From Alphaproteobacteria bacterium (GTDB lineage: Bacteria; Pseudomonadota; Alphaproteobacteria; Rhodobacterales; Rhodobacteraceae): 64,000 nucleotides of DNA. The number at the start of each line of letters is the position of its first letter. Within the stretch, counting starts at the first letter, position 1. The DNA lies in the NCBI GenBank assembly GCA_030424865.1, contig JAUHVR010000005.1:163218-227217 (forward strand), written 5' to 3'. Below are positions 1 to 8,991 of this stretch, one piece after another. The position numbers and the translations under genes are program-made. The notes beneath the pieces were generated by a model. That model ran no database searches, was not told the origin of the DNA, and saw only the letters and a list, made by a program, of their open reading frames with translations.

Positions 1-663
1 TACCTGTTGATCGCCCTGCTGAAGATCCCCCCGATCATTGCCACCCTCGCGTCGAGCTTTGTCGTGCAATCGATCGCAATCGCCTATGCTGGCGGATATC
101 GGGTGCAGCCCCCGCCAGGCCTGAAGGAGTTCGTGCGCGCAAAGATCGGACCCGTCCCCCTGATGGCGCTTGCCGCGATCCTCATCACGATGTGTCTTGC
201 CGTCCTGCTTCACAAAACGCCCTTTGGACGGGGCATAACGGCGCTGGGTCAGAACCCCACAGCCGCCAGACTGGCCAATATTGCCGTCGAACGCACGCGC
301 GCGCTGACCTACGCGCTGGCTGCGACCATCGCCGCTTTCTGTGGCGTTCTGCTCGCGGCGTTCTCGGGGGGCAGCTCTCTGGAGATGGGGAACGAATACT
401 TGCTGTCGTCCATCGCGGTCGTTGTGATCGGCGGAACCGCGATCACCGGAGGTCGTTCCTTTCTGTCTGGTGTCTGGGGCGCTTCATTCTTCCTGTTCCT
501 TTTGATCACCATGCTCAACGCGCTTGGTGCTTCTCCGGGACTTCGGCTGATGATGATGGGTATCATCATTTGTCTGGTGGTCTTCCTGGCCAGTTTCAGG
601 AATGCCGGGATCGGACAGGCGGTCTTCGCACCGCTGCTCAAAGCATCGAGGAGACCCAGATAA
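1..663 (+). CDS. Sugar ABC transporter permease, 5' end cut off by the window
   Basis: Inner-membrane permease of a carbohydrate ABC importer, of the RbsC/XylH-like family (BPD_transp_2). The reading frame is open from the first base, so the gene begins outside the window and only about 220 C-terminal residues are seen. They form several hydrophobic segments, with the family-typical glycine-rich stretch VVIGGTAITGGRSFLSGVWG before the last two helices. The stop TAA shares its last base with the ATG of the downstream SMP-30-type gene, which indicates one operon for uptake and use of a sugar or sugar acid. The substrate cannot be told from this fragment. It has no visible link to the photosynthesis genes and marks the outside of the cluster. 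Confidence 0.85.
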   Translation, partial: YLLIALLKIPPIIATLASSFVVQSIAIAYAGGYRVQPPPGLKEFVRAKIGPVPLMALAAILITMCLAVLLHKTPFGRGITALGQNPTAARLANIAVERTRALTYALAATIAAFCGVLLAAFSGGSSLEMGNEYLLSSIAVVVIGGTAITGGRSFLSGVWGASFFLFLLITMLNALGASPGLRLMMMGIIICLVVFLASFRNAGIGQAVFAPLLKASRRPR

Positions 664-1544
664 TGGACCTGTTCGTTCTCAAAAACCTTGAAAACGACCT
701 GGGCGAATGCCCGACCTGGGACGCGGGCCGCCAAAGGCTTTTTTGGACAGATATCCGCCAAAAGGTGCTTTATTCCTGCGCCTCGGACGGCATGGACCTT
801 CAGCGGCACAAGACATCGAATTGGGTGGGTTCGTTTGTTTTGTGCAAGGACAGCACGCTCTTGCTGGGCAATCGCAAAGCGCTGACCGTGCTGGAAATCG
901 CAACCGGGCAAGAAACGGATCACCTGGAGGTGGAAACCACTCTGCCCGGCAACAGGATCAATGACGGTCGATGTGACCATCAAGGGCGGTATTGGTTTGG
1001 CACGATGGACGACCGCGAAGATCGTGCCACCGGAAGCCTGTATTGCTGCGAGGCTGATGGCACGGCGTTAAAAATCACACGAGTTCTCTCGGATATCGGC
1101 ACGCCGAACTGCCTGAGCTTCAGCCCGGATGGCCGTTTCCTGTACTTCGCAGACTCCCAGATTGGCGACGTTTGGCGCTATCGCCTCGATCCCGATGACC
1201 CAAAGGTGTTTGACCGCAGCCTGTTTTTTCCCGGAAGCGCTGCGCCGGGCGCACCGGACGGGGCGACCGTCGATGTCGATGGTTGCCACTGGCACACCCG
1301 CTATGGAGCGGGACAAGTGATCAGAGTGACCCCCGGTGGCAAGATAGATATGACCCTCACCTCCGAGGTACTGAACCTGACCGCCTGTGCCTTTGGTGGA
1401 CGAAACATGGACACGCTTTTTGTGAGCTCGGCCTGCCAGCATATGTCAGAGGCCGAGAAAGCCGCCCAAGGGCACGCCGGATCCCTGTTCGCCTCTGAGA
1501 CAAGGTTTCAGGGCATTGAAGAACCAACATTTGGACATGCGTGA
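663..1544 (+). CDS. SMP-30/gluconolactonase/LRE family protein
   Basis: Predicted cytoplasmic six-bladed beta-propeller lactonase of 293 residues that would open a sugar lactone to the aldonic acid using a divalent metal. The early metal-ligand motif LGECPTWD, the central RINDGRCDHQGRYWFGTMD and the later PDGATVDVDGCHW are hallmarks of the SMP-30/gluconolactonase family. The ATG at 663 overlaps the stop of the permease gene by one base, and homology begins there, so the longer open frame upstream is not coding. Context suggests catabolism of the imported sugar. The exact substrate is unknown. Confidence 0.85.
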   Translation: MDLFVLKNLENDLGECPTWDAGRQRLFWTDIRQKVLYSCASDGMDLQRHKTSNWVGSFVLCKDSTLLLGNRKALTVLEIATGQETDHLEVETTLPGNRINDGRCDHQGRYWFGTMDDREDRATGSLYCCEADGTALKITRVLSDIGTPNCLSFSPDGRFLYFADSQIGDVWRYRLDPDDPKVFDRSLFFPGSAAPGAPDGATVDVDGCHWHTRYGAGQVIRVTPGGKIDMTLTSEVLNLTACAFGGRNMDTLFVSSACQHMSEAEKAAQGHAGSLFASETRFQGIEEPTFGHA

Positions 1545-1973
1545 TCATATGTGAAGCAACAGGTACACCTGCCTTAGCTTCAAGCTACTGATATCGTTAC
1601 AAGTTCAGAGATGTTCAGCCCCGCATGGGGTCCGGGCCCTTCCGCGTGCTTCGAACCCGAAGGGCATGGCCTTGGTGGTTCGTGCTGCGGTCGTTGCGTT
1701 CATGCCCATCCGTCTGACTTACCCGCACCCTGATATGATCCGGCAACCTGCACGCCAGGTTCGGCCCGCTCAATCGTATTCGGGCGACATCAATGCGAAG
1801 CGTTGAAGGGAAATTGCCGTCGGCACCTCTGCTGTTGGCCTGCACAACTATGGCTTGACGCAACACAAAAAACCTTGATGTTGAATTGGTAGGGACAGCC
1901 TCAACCAAGCGAAACCGTCCTCGCTTGACGCCGGTCTGTACACCCCGTCGCTGAAGTTGGAAGAGAAGATGAA
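1545..1973. other. Intergenic region with no recognisable gene
   Basis: About 430 bases between the lactonase gene and the SulP gene. Open frames on both strands here are short and resemble no protein I recognise. The last 15 bases carry a purine-rich GGAAGAGAAG that can serve as ribosome binding site for the TTG start at 1974. No terminator or repeat stands out. Confidence 0.4.
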
Positions 1974-4133
1974 TTGACGCGTCTGTCCGTAGAAGTCTTC
2001 AGTGTTGCGCTGATTGCGGTCATGATTGTTGTCTTGTCGGTTTCCTTTGCGGCCATCGTTTTCAATGGACCTCTTGCGCCACTCCTGGATCGGGGGATCG
2101 GCACAACATTGATCGGGACCGCGATTTTTCTGACCGTGGGCGCATTTCTCTTTTCGTACCGGGGTATCATCTCAAACCCTCAGGATTTGACGGCGGTTCT
2201 TCTGGCGGGCGCGGCCGCGAATATTTCAATCTCCTTGCCAGAAGCATCAGAGGATGTGCTGACGGCGACAATTTTGGCGCTTCTGGCCAGCGCGGCAATT
2301 GTTTCCGGCGTCTTCATGTTGGCGATCGGCAAGCTGAAACTGAGCTATCTGATCCGGTTCATCCCCTATCCGGTCATGGGCGGGTTCCTCGCCGCAACAG
2401 GATATCTTCTTGTGGTTGGCGCGATTGGCATGCTGACCGACCAACCGCTGGATATCTGGTCCTTGGGATCGGTGTTTGATGGACCGACGCTGATGCTCTG
2501 GCTGCCGTGGATCCTTGTGAGCGCCGGGATCGCTGTTGTCACAAGGCTCACCAACAACCCATACGCGCTTCCCGGCTGCCTTGGCGTGACCTGTGCAGGT
2601 TTCTTTGCTCTGTTCCTGCTTCCTGGCTGGGGGATAGAAGAAGCCCGTTCAAGCGGGCTTTTGCTTGGGCCCTTCGGCTCTGGTGGTTTTGTGGGGGATC
2701 TTCATGTCGGAATGATTTTCATGCCGAAGTGGGATCTGGTTCTGGAACAAGGCACAACACTCATTGCAGTGGTCATCATGACCTACCTCGGGTCTGCCCT
2801 GAACCTATCCGGCATCGAACTGGCCATTAAGAAGCAATTCGATGCGGACAAGGATTTCGTGGCGATCGGTGTGTCGAACATTCTTGCCGGCCCGTCCGGA
2901 GGCGTCATGGGCTTTCCCGGCTTCGCGGCCAGCGTTCTGGCGCATCGGCTGAGATTGCGGCAAACGATCAGCGGGCTGGCGGTGGCCGCCATCTGCGCCG
3001 CCGTCGCGCTTGCTGGTGCCGAACTGCTTGAGATGCTGCCGCGTGGGCTTTTTGGCGCGTTGATCGGATACCTCGGGCTGGATTTGCTGATCACCTGGCT
3101 CTGGGGCGAACGCGCCCGCCTGATGGCGCGGGATTACTCGATCGTCGTTCTCATTCTGGTCGTATCCGCAGTGTTTGGTTTTCTCGAGGCGCTGGCCGTC
3201 GGCATTGCGGTATCGGTCGTGTTGTTCGTCATCGCATACGCCCAACAGGACTTTGTTCGTCTCAGGACGAACCTGTCGTTGCGCCGCTCCACGATTGAAC
3301 GGGACCTCGCTGAACTGGATCAGTTGGTGCGGCATGGAAATCGCGTTCGTATTCTGGAGTTCAGCGCCTATCTGTTTTTTGGCAGCGCCGCGCGGCTGCG
3401 GGAAATGGTTGGCCGGGAAATTGCGGACTCGGATCCGAAGATCGAAACGCTGATTCTTGATTTCACAAGGGTGCAGGGCATTGATCCTTCAGCGGCGCAC
3501 AGCCTTGGACTGGTCCGCGAGACCTGCAACGCGAAAGGGGTCGAGTTGGTGCTGTCGGGGCTTACCGGTCAAAACCGGGAAACAATGCGGCGCTTTACAG
3601 GGGGGCAACAGTCGCCCGATGGCGGGCTTGAATTTGTATCGCTCGACGCCGCTCTGGAAGCTGCCGAAGAGCGCATACTTGATGAACATCTTTCAGATGG
3701 CGGCGCCAGATCATTTCATCAGGTGCTGGTACAACGGAACCCCGATTTCGATCTGGAGCGTGAGTTCGAAAAGGTTTCGGTTCCGGCAGGCGAAAAGCTT
3801 TTCAGTTTGGGAGAGCAAAGCGATGAGATGTACATTCTTATCGAGGGTATTGCCAATGTTTCGATCCCGACAGGCGAGGACTCTTTTGCAATTGTTGCCC
3901 GACTTCGTCCGGGTGCCCTGATAGGCGAGATTGCATATTACGGAGACGCCCTGCGCAGCGCGGATGTGATCGCAAAAACCGACGCCACGTTGCTGCGCAT
4001 CGACAGGGACGTGCTGCAGAAAATTGAACGCAGCGACCCGAAATTCGTGGCCAGTTTCCTGGGGATCGCGGCGATGTACCTGTCGCGGCGCATGGACCGG
4101 TCGACCCGGCTGTTGAGTGCGGTCCTGGACTGA
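1974..4133 (+). CDS. SulP-family anion transporter with STAS and cyclic-nucleotide-binding domains
   Basis: Membrane transporter of 719 residues. Residues 1-430 hold about 10-12 hydrophobic helices of the SulP (SLC26-like) fold, including SYLIRFIPYPVMGGFLAATG and GGVMGFPGFAAS. Residues about 455-560 form a STAS domain (ETLILDFTRVQGIDPSAAHS). Residues about 597-700 form a cyclic-nucleotide-binding domain (VPAGEKLFSLGEQSDEMYIL, then LRPGALIGEIAYYG). Family members carry sulfate, bicarbonate or other anions. Attachment of a CNB domain suggests gating by cAMP or cGMP, which is inference. The start is TTG at 1974 behind GGAAGAGAAG; a nearby ATG at 1969 leads straight to a stop. The gene converges on a cyclase-domain gene only 24 bases away. 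The transported ion is unknown. Confidence 0.88.
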   Translation: MTRLSVEVFSVALIAVMIVVLSVSFAAIVFNGPLAPLLDRGIGTTLIGTAIFLTVGAFLFSYRGIISNPQDLTAVLLAGAAANISISLPEASEDVLTATILALLASAAIVSGVFMLAIGKLKLSYLIRFIPYPVMGGFLAATGYLLVVGAIGMLTDQPLDIWSLGSVFDGPTLMLWLPWILVSAGIAVVTRLTNNPYALPGCLGVTCAGFFALFLLPGWGIEEARSSGLLLGPFGSGGFVGDLHVGMIFMPKWDLVLEQGTTLIAVVIMTYLGSALNLSGIELAIKKQFDADKDFVAIGVSNILAGPSGGVMGFPGFAASVLAHRLRLRQTISGLAVAAICAAVALAGAELLEMLPRGLFGALIGYLGLDLLITWLWGERARLMARDYSIVVLILVVSAVFGFLEALAVGIAVSVVLFVIAYAQQDFVRLRTNLSLRRSTIERDLAELDQLVRHGNRVRILEFSAYLFFGSAARLREMVGREIADSDPKIETLILDFTRVQGIDPSAAHSLGLVRETCNAKGVELVLSGLTGQNRETMRRFTGGQQSPDGGLEFVSLDAALEAAEERILDEHLSDGGARSFHQVLVQRNPDFDLEREFEKVSVPAGEKLFSLGEQSDEMYILIEGIANVSIPTGEDSFAIVARLRPGALIGEIAYYGDALRSADVIAKTDATLLRIDRDVLQKIERSDPKFVASFLGIAAMYLSRRMDRSTRLLSAVLD

Positions 4134-4157
4134 AGAGCCAAATACCGGGGACATGCT

Positions 4158-7100
4158 CTATCCGGTTGCAGCCGTTTTGGTGCGCGGCTCGTAGCGTTCC
4201 ATCAGTTTCGATCGATGGACATCTTCGCGCCAGGCGCTGTCGTGATCATATCCAGCTTCGGTCATCGACCTGACAAGCTTGTCAAACGTTTGACGCCAGA
4301 TGCGAAAGGTGGCCCTTGCCTGTTCGTGCTGCCCGACACGCTCCAAAAGATCGCACAACAAGCAAAACGTCAGCGACTCGGGGAACGGGGGCCGTTGCGA
4401 CGGGTTGGCGTGTTCGCGCAGGCATTGTTCCAGGTAGCCGCAGGCGGAGTGTGCCGCAACCGAGGCTGCGTTTTGGTCCCCTTCCGACCAAAACAACAGG
4501 CCACGAAGCGCCTGGTGAACCGCACGAAGTTCGGCGGCGTCGCCAACATACATGGCGTAGCGCGTCCGCAGCGGGTCTTGCGACGCAAGCGTCCTGCCCA
4601 TGTCATTGATCATGTCCAGACCACGTGAATTGTCGCTGCTGTGCAGATACCCACAGGCGATCAGGGACTGCATCTTTGCAATGTCAAAGGTAAAGCCTGC
4701 TTCCATCAGCCTTGGCAGATAACGGTCAGAGGCTTCGCGCATCCAACCGTCGTCGCCGCGCAACGCCGATATCGTGACTTTCAGGTGTTCGGCATAAAAG
4801 GGCTGTACGGATTTTGTCTTCTTCGCTTGGGCCAGATTTTTCTGGACCAGAGGCCACGCCTCATCAAACAGACCGCAAGTAATCAGGCCGCCGACTTGAT
4901 CGTCAACCAAGACCAGATATTCCCGCATGTTGTTGATCTCGCGCGCCGATGACATGCCTTGTTCGTAATGGTGCCGTGCAGTGCGCCAGTCGAGTTTTTC
5001 TCGTGCGATGGCGGCCAGAGACCTGTGCAACAAGGGACTGTGTGCAAAGTCGCCGGCATCCATCGAGGCTTGCAGCACCTGTTTGCATAGGGTCTCGGCC
5101 GTATCCAGATCCCCCTGGCGGCGGGCGATCGAGGCAAGACGGTTTTTCGTCGAAAGAACCTCTTGGGGCACCGGTCCGATGGCCAAGGCTTTTTCGTAAT
5201 ATGACTTTGCCAGAGGATCATCGACATAGCGGTAGATGTGGCCAAGAGTTGAATAGGCTGACGCTATAGCCGTGGACTGACCAGATTTTTGCGCGTGTTC
5301 CAGTGCTGCATTTGCTGACGCGAGCTCTGCTGCAGGGTCTGGCGATTTGTCCGCGAAATGCTGGTTCATACACAGCTGTCTGAAAAAATCCGACGCCTCG
5401 ACAGTTCCGTGCAGCGAAGGGTCAAGGTTCTTGGCAATGGCTGTCCCCAAGGACACTCCGACATGCATGTCCCCCACAACAAAATGGTAGCTTTGCAGAC
5501 GCGTTGCCGCCCTTAGCCGCTCCATCGGGCCCAGCGCGTCCGCCCATTTCTCTTGACGTTCGATGTTTTGCAGCTGTCGGCGAAAATCTCCGGTACGGCG
5601 AAGCGCCTCGGCCAATCGATCCCCAAGCTCGAATTTTTCGATCGTCGCGCCGGGTTCCGACAGTTCTATTGCGCGGTCCAGGTATGCAATCAACTCGGTT
5701 CGCTGATAGGCCTTTTCAGCCTTGTCCGCGGCAACCAGATACAGTGAGCGGGCGCGGTCCTTGTGGCCGGCTTTGTCGAAATGAACTGCCAGAACGCCCG
5801 GCTCAACCCGACTGTCCGCCTCCAGGACCTCGGCGGCATGCGCGTGAAGCTCTGTGCGCCGGGCCATGATCTGCATGGAATAAGCCGCATCGCGTGTCAG
5901 GGCATGTCCGAAGACAAGCCCGCCATCTGCTCTTTGCGCCCAAAGCCCGGACCGCAATATCTCGTCGCTGGCATCTTCCAGACCCCGGGCGGAAATCAGA
6001 TCCTTCCGGGCCACGTCGAACAGCGTCGACACATCAAATTCGGTTCCAAGAACTGCGCCAATTGCGACCAGATCCCGCGCTGTCTGGCTGAGTTTGTCTA
6101 TCCGGGCAATGAGCAGCGTCCCGACATCCCCGGGCACCTGCATTTGGTCGAATTTTTGCGCGAGGTGCCAGACACCGGCGACGTGTTCCAAAAGCCCCCG
6201 CTCGCGGAGAAACCTCAGAACCTGGGTCCCGAAAAGGGGATTGCCCTGCGAACGTTCACGAACCAACGACAAGACACCACCGCTTGCAGGTCCTTTGAGC
6301 TGTGTTTCAACCAGCTCTTTCAGGTCACTGCCGCTGATTGGCTGAAGGTCCAAGACAGATTGTACGGCGTCTGCGTCCAGTTCGTGTTCTGTCGGTCGAG
6401 TGGTCAGTATCACCGCGAGTTTCAGGCGCGTCGCGGAACCACGCGCCCGGCGGATAAGTCGCAACAACACCGGCCGGCTGTCGTCGTCCAGCCAATGCGC
6501 ATCTTCGATGACCAGCACTGTTGGCTTTGCCATTGCCAATACCTGGATGACGACAAGGATGGCCGAAACCGAGTTCGCCAGTCGGGCTTTGGGCTCGATC
6601 CCTTCAAGGGCGGACCCGGCACCGGGTCGTCCCAGAATGTCCGCAACATACGGCTCAAAGCGCAACAGATCAGATCGCAGATCGGGGTCGTCACAAGCCT
6701 CTGATATCCGGGCCAACCGACGCGAAAAAACGGCTTTGCTGGCCAGCGCATCCGGACCGAACAATGTCCGCAGAACACGCCGGAATGGTTCAAGCGAGGT
6801 CTGAATCAGCGGATCGCAATATGTTTGCAGCCATTCGGTTCCATCAAGACTTTGGTGCCTTGTTCGGATGTGATCGATGAGATGGCTCTTTCCAACGCCC
6901 GCCTCGCCACGGATGACGAAAGCGCCCTTGCTGCCTTCGGTCTTGAGTTTTTCCAGATGATCGGCCACCGCCTTGGTGCTGTCCGCCCGTCCGACCAGCG
7001 GGCTATCATAGGCGACGCGCCTGTCGCGATGACGTGCCTTTATCGCAAAAACCTTTTCGGGGTCTTTGAAGCCCTTGAACAGATGCTCGCCCGCATCTTC

Positions 7101-8267
7101 GATTTCAAAGCCGCCTGCCGCGCGTGCCGCTATTGCGGCATCCCCCCAAATCGCGCCGCGTGGCGCTTTGGACATAAGGCGCGCCGCCAAGTTCGTGGGC
7201 TGACCGAAACCCGCAAATTCCGCGTATCGGTCAGACCCGATGAAACCCGTAAACGCAACGCCAAGACTTAGACCCACGGCCACGTCCAGAGGGCTGTTGA
7301 TCGTCAGGTTGATCGCGAAATTTATCGCGCGCGAGACGTCGTGTTCCTGAGCGTCGGGCGCCCCCCAGAACTGAAATACCGTCACCCCCTTGTCGCCGAT
7401 GTTCAATCGGGTGCCGATCCCCCCCCAGCGTTCCCTTGTGGCCATGAAACACGCGTTGAATTCTTCAAGGTCCCGGCCATCTTCTGCACCTTCAATCCTG
7501 ACAAACATGCTGACGACTTGCCGGAACTCTCCGGGAATGCGGCGCGAAACCAAAGCCGCTGGAAGAAAGGGCGCGGTTCGCTCAGGTTGCATCTGGATCA
7601 GCGGTGGCGCGGCCGGGACATCCGGCGCCCGACCTCTTTCAACTCGAACAAACGCCGGATCGTCGGGAAGCGGTTCGCCGGTCGTCGTGGACATGCCGCG
7701 AAAAGAAGAGTGGGCAACAATCTCGCCCGGCGCGGAACGTTCCTGCGCGTCCACGCTGTGCGTGATCGGGGGGCCGTCAAAACAAAACGCGGCGCTGCCG
7801 TCGCCTGCATTGGAAAAAATGCGCCAACTGACCTTGCCTTCGGCAAGGCCCAGTCGGGCCGTGAATGTCCAGTCGCCGGACCTGATGGGGCTTTCATGGA
7901 GAAAGGCCTGGATTGCGCGCGCGCAAGGCAATGCCTGTTCGGCCGAGGTGTCTGGAAATATGGCCGTCACACTGTCACCAGAGATGTTTTCGACGAAACC
8001 GCCAAATGCAAAAATCATCTCCAGCGCTTCAGAAAAGAACTGGCCCATGACCTCGGCCAGCACTTCTGCGCCGTGGTCCGAATTTTGCGTCAATTGGCTG
8101 GAAAGCGCGCTGAAGCCGACTGTGTCAATGAACAGGACAGCCGCGTGAATGCGCCCATGCCTGTCGCCGGCCCAATATCTGTCGAGCACAAAAGCCGGAA
8201 CCAACTGCCGCCTTGGTTCGTCGCGCAAGCTAGCCGCCCCTTCAGATACCCAAGTCCCCGTCGACAT
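4158..8267 (-). CDS. Tandem class III cyclase-domain / AAA-type ATPase / TPR protein, soluble adenylyl cyclase-like
   Basis: Predicted cytosolic signalling protein of 1369 residues. A first cyclase homology domain (about 40-200) has both metal-binding aspartates: D48 in LFIDTVGFSAL and D98 in ISGDSVTAIF. A second domain (about 250-410) has Arg in place of the first aspartate but keeps GFGQPTNLAARL with the Asn and Arg expected at the catalytic interface. A P-loop GEAGVGKS (K460) and a Walker-B-like VLVIEDAHWLDDD follow, then a long helical TPR-like C-terminal half. This order (two cyclase domains, ATPase, TPR) matches mammalian soluble adenylyl cyclase and bacterial relatives. The start is taken as ATG 8267; a GTG at 8306 would add 13 residues. 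It lies tail to tail with the SulP-CNB gene. The product nucleotide is not proven. Confidence 0.85.
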   Translation of the reverse strand: MSTGTWVSEGAASLRDEPRRQLVPAFVLDRYWAGDRHGRIHAAVLFIDTVGFSALSSQLTQNSDHGAEVLAEVMGQFFSEALEMIFAFGGFVENISGDSVTAIFPDTSAEQALPCARAIQAFLHESPIRSGDWTFTARLGLAEGKVSWRIFSNAGDGSAAFCFDGPPITHSVDAQERSAPGEIVAHSSFRGMSTTTGEPLPDDPAFVRVERGRAPDVPAAPPLIQMQPERTAPFLPAALVSRRIPGEFRQVVSMFVRIEGAEDGRDLEEFNACFMATRERWGGIGTRLNIGDKGVTVFQFWGAPDAQEHDVSRAINFAINLTINSPLDVAVGLSLGVAFTGFIGSDRYAEFAGFGQPTNLAARLMSKAPRGAIWGDAAIAARAAGGFEIEDAGEHLFKGFKDPEKVFAIKARHRDRRVAYDSPLVGRADSTKAVADHLEKLKTEGSKGAFVIRGEAGVGKSHLIDHIRTRHQSLDGTEWLQTYCDPLIQTSLEPFRRVLRTLFGPDALASKAVFSRRLARISEACDDPDLRSDLLRFEPYVADILGRPGAGSALEGIEPKARLANSVSAILVVIQVLAMAKPTVLVIEDAHWLDDDSRPVLLRLIRRARGSATRLKLAVILTTRPTEHELDADAVQSVLDLQPISGSDLKELVETQLKGPASGGVLSLVRERSQGNPLFGTQVLRFLRERGLLEHVAGVWHLAQKFDQMQVPGDVGTLLIARIDKLSQTARDLVAIGAVLGTEFDVSTLFDVARKDLISARGLEDASDEILRSGLWAQRADGGLVFGHALTRDAAYSMQIMARRTELHAHAAEVLEADSRVEPGVLAVHFDKAGHKDRARSLYLVAADKAEKAYQRTELIAYLDRAIELSEPGATIEKFELGDRLAEALRRTGDFRRQLQNIERQEKWADALGPMERLRAATRLQSYHFVVGDMHVGVSLGTAIAKNLDPSLHGTVEASDFFRQLCMNQHFADKSPDPAAELASANAALEHAQKSGQSTAIASAYSTLGHIYRYVDDPLAKSYYEKALAIGPVPQEVLSTKNRLASIARRQGDLDTAETLCKQVLQASMDAGDFAHSPLLHRSLAAIAREKLDWRTARHHYEQGMSSAREINNMREYLVLVDDQVGGLITCGLFDEAWPLVQKNLAQAKKTKSVQPFYAEHLKVTISALRGDDGWMREASDRYLPRLMEAGFTFDIAKMQSLIACGYLHSSDNSRGLDMINDMGRTLASQDPLRTRYAMYVGDAAELRAVHQALRGLLFWSEGDQNAASVAAHSACGYLEQCLREHANPSQRPPFPESLTFCLLCDLLERVGQHEQARATFRIWRQTFDKLVRSMTEAGYDHDSAWREDVHRSKLMERYEPRTKTAATG

Positions 8268-8379
8268 TAGTAGAAGCCGGGGCTTCGGTCTAGCGAACCT
8301 GATCACCCGGGCCGACGCGGTGATCCCGGGGTGCGTTGTTGAAATCGCGCCAACACGACCCTCTGATAATCACACGAGG

Positions 8380-8991
8380 TTATGAAAGCGTGCCTTGCTC
8401 TGCCTCGCTGCTTTCGACAGGCCCAGCCTTCGGGAGCACATTCGCCTTCTTCATCTCTGTTTGCCCGCTCGGCGCTGTATCGAAAATTTGCGCGGCAAAA
8501 TCAGCAACATAGATCTTGAACCAGGGCGTGAACAAAGCGGGCTGAGCGGCTATGATCCGCGTCAGTTCGCTCCTCCGTACCCACTGCACCTGCATGACCT
8601 CGTGCGGGTTGGGCACAAACGGCTGGTGACGGTCCATCTCGGCGACAAAGATATCAACCACTTCGTGTTCTACCATCGCGTCACCAACCACGGCACGGTA
8701 TTCGACCTGATCGCGCCACCGAAGCCGCAAGCCGGAAATACCCAGCTCTTCGTCCAAACGCCGCGTTGCACAGGTCGCACTGTCTTCGCGCCAATTGGGG
8801 TGGGTGCAACAGGTGTTCGCCCACAAACCCGGCGTGTGGTATTTGCCGAGGGCCCGTTGCTGAAGCAACACGAACTCACCCGAGGTCACAAAGACCGACA
8901 CCGCCTTGTGTTTCAACCCGCGCAGATGCACCTCCAGCTTTTCGACGGGCTGCAAACGCCCGCCAACCCAAGCCGGGATCATGGCGCTCAT
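8380..8991 (-). CDS. idi: Isopentenyl-diphosphate delta-isomerase, type I
   Basis: Interconverts isopentenyl and dimethylallyl diphosphate in the cytoplasm, supplying the starter unit for geranylgeranyl chains of bacteriochlorophyll and carotenoids. The 203-residue protein has the type I Nudix-like motifs LWANTCCTHPNW (catalytic Cys and metal His) and RLDEELGISG with the metal-binding glutamates. The ATG overlaps the bchP stop in an ATGA arrangement, so it is the last gene of the bchG-carrier-bchP-idi operon, the order known from Rhodobacter. It would be controlled by the PpsR sites in front of bchG. Confidence 0.93.
   Translation of the reverse strand: MSAMIPAWVGGRLQPVEKLEVHLRGLKHKAVSVFVTSGEFVLLQQRALGKYHTPGLWANTCCTHPNWREDSATCATRRLDEELGISGLRLRWRDQVEYRAVVGDAMVEHEVVDIFVAEMDRHQPFVPNPHEVMQVQWVRRSELTRIIAAQPALFTPWFKIYVADFAAQIFDTAPSGQTEMKKANVLPKAGPVESSEAEQGTLS

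Noticed and set aside
1615..1908. 97-residue minus-strand frame in the gap before the SulP gene, considered as a transposase remnant
   Set aside because: No terminal repeats and no motif of a known transposase family could be seen.
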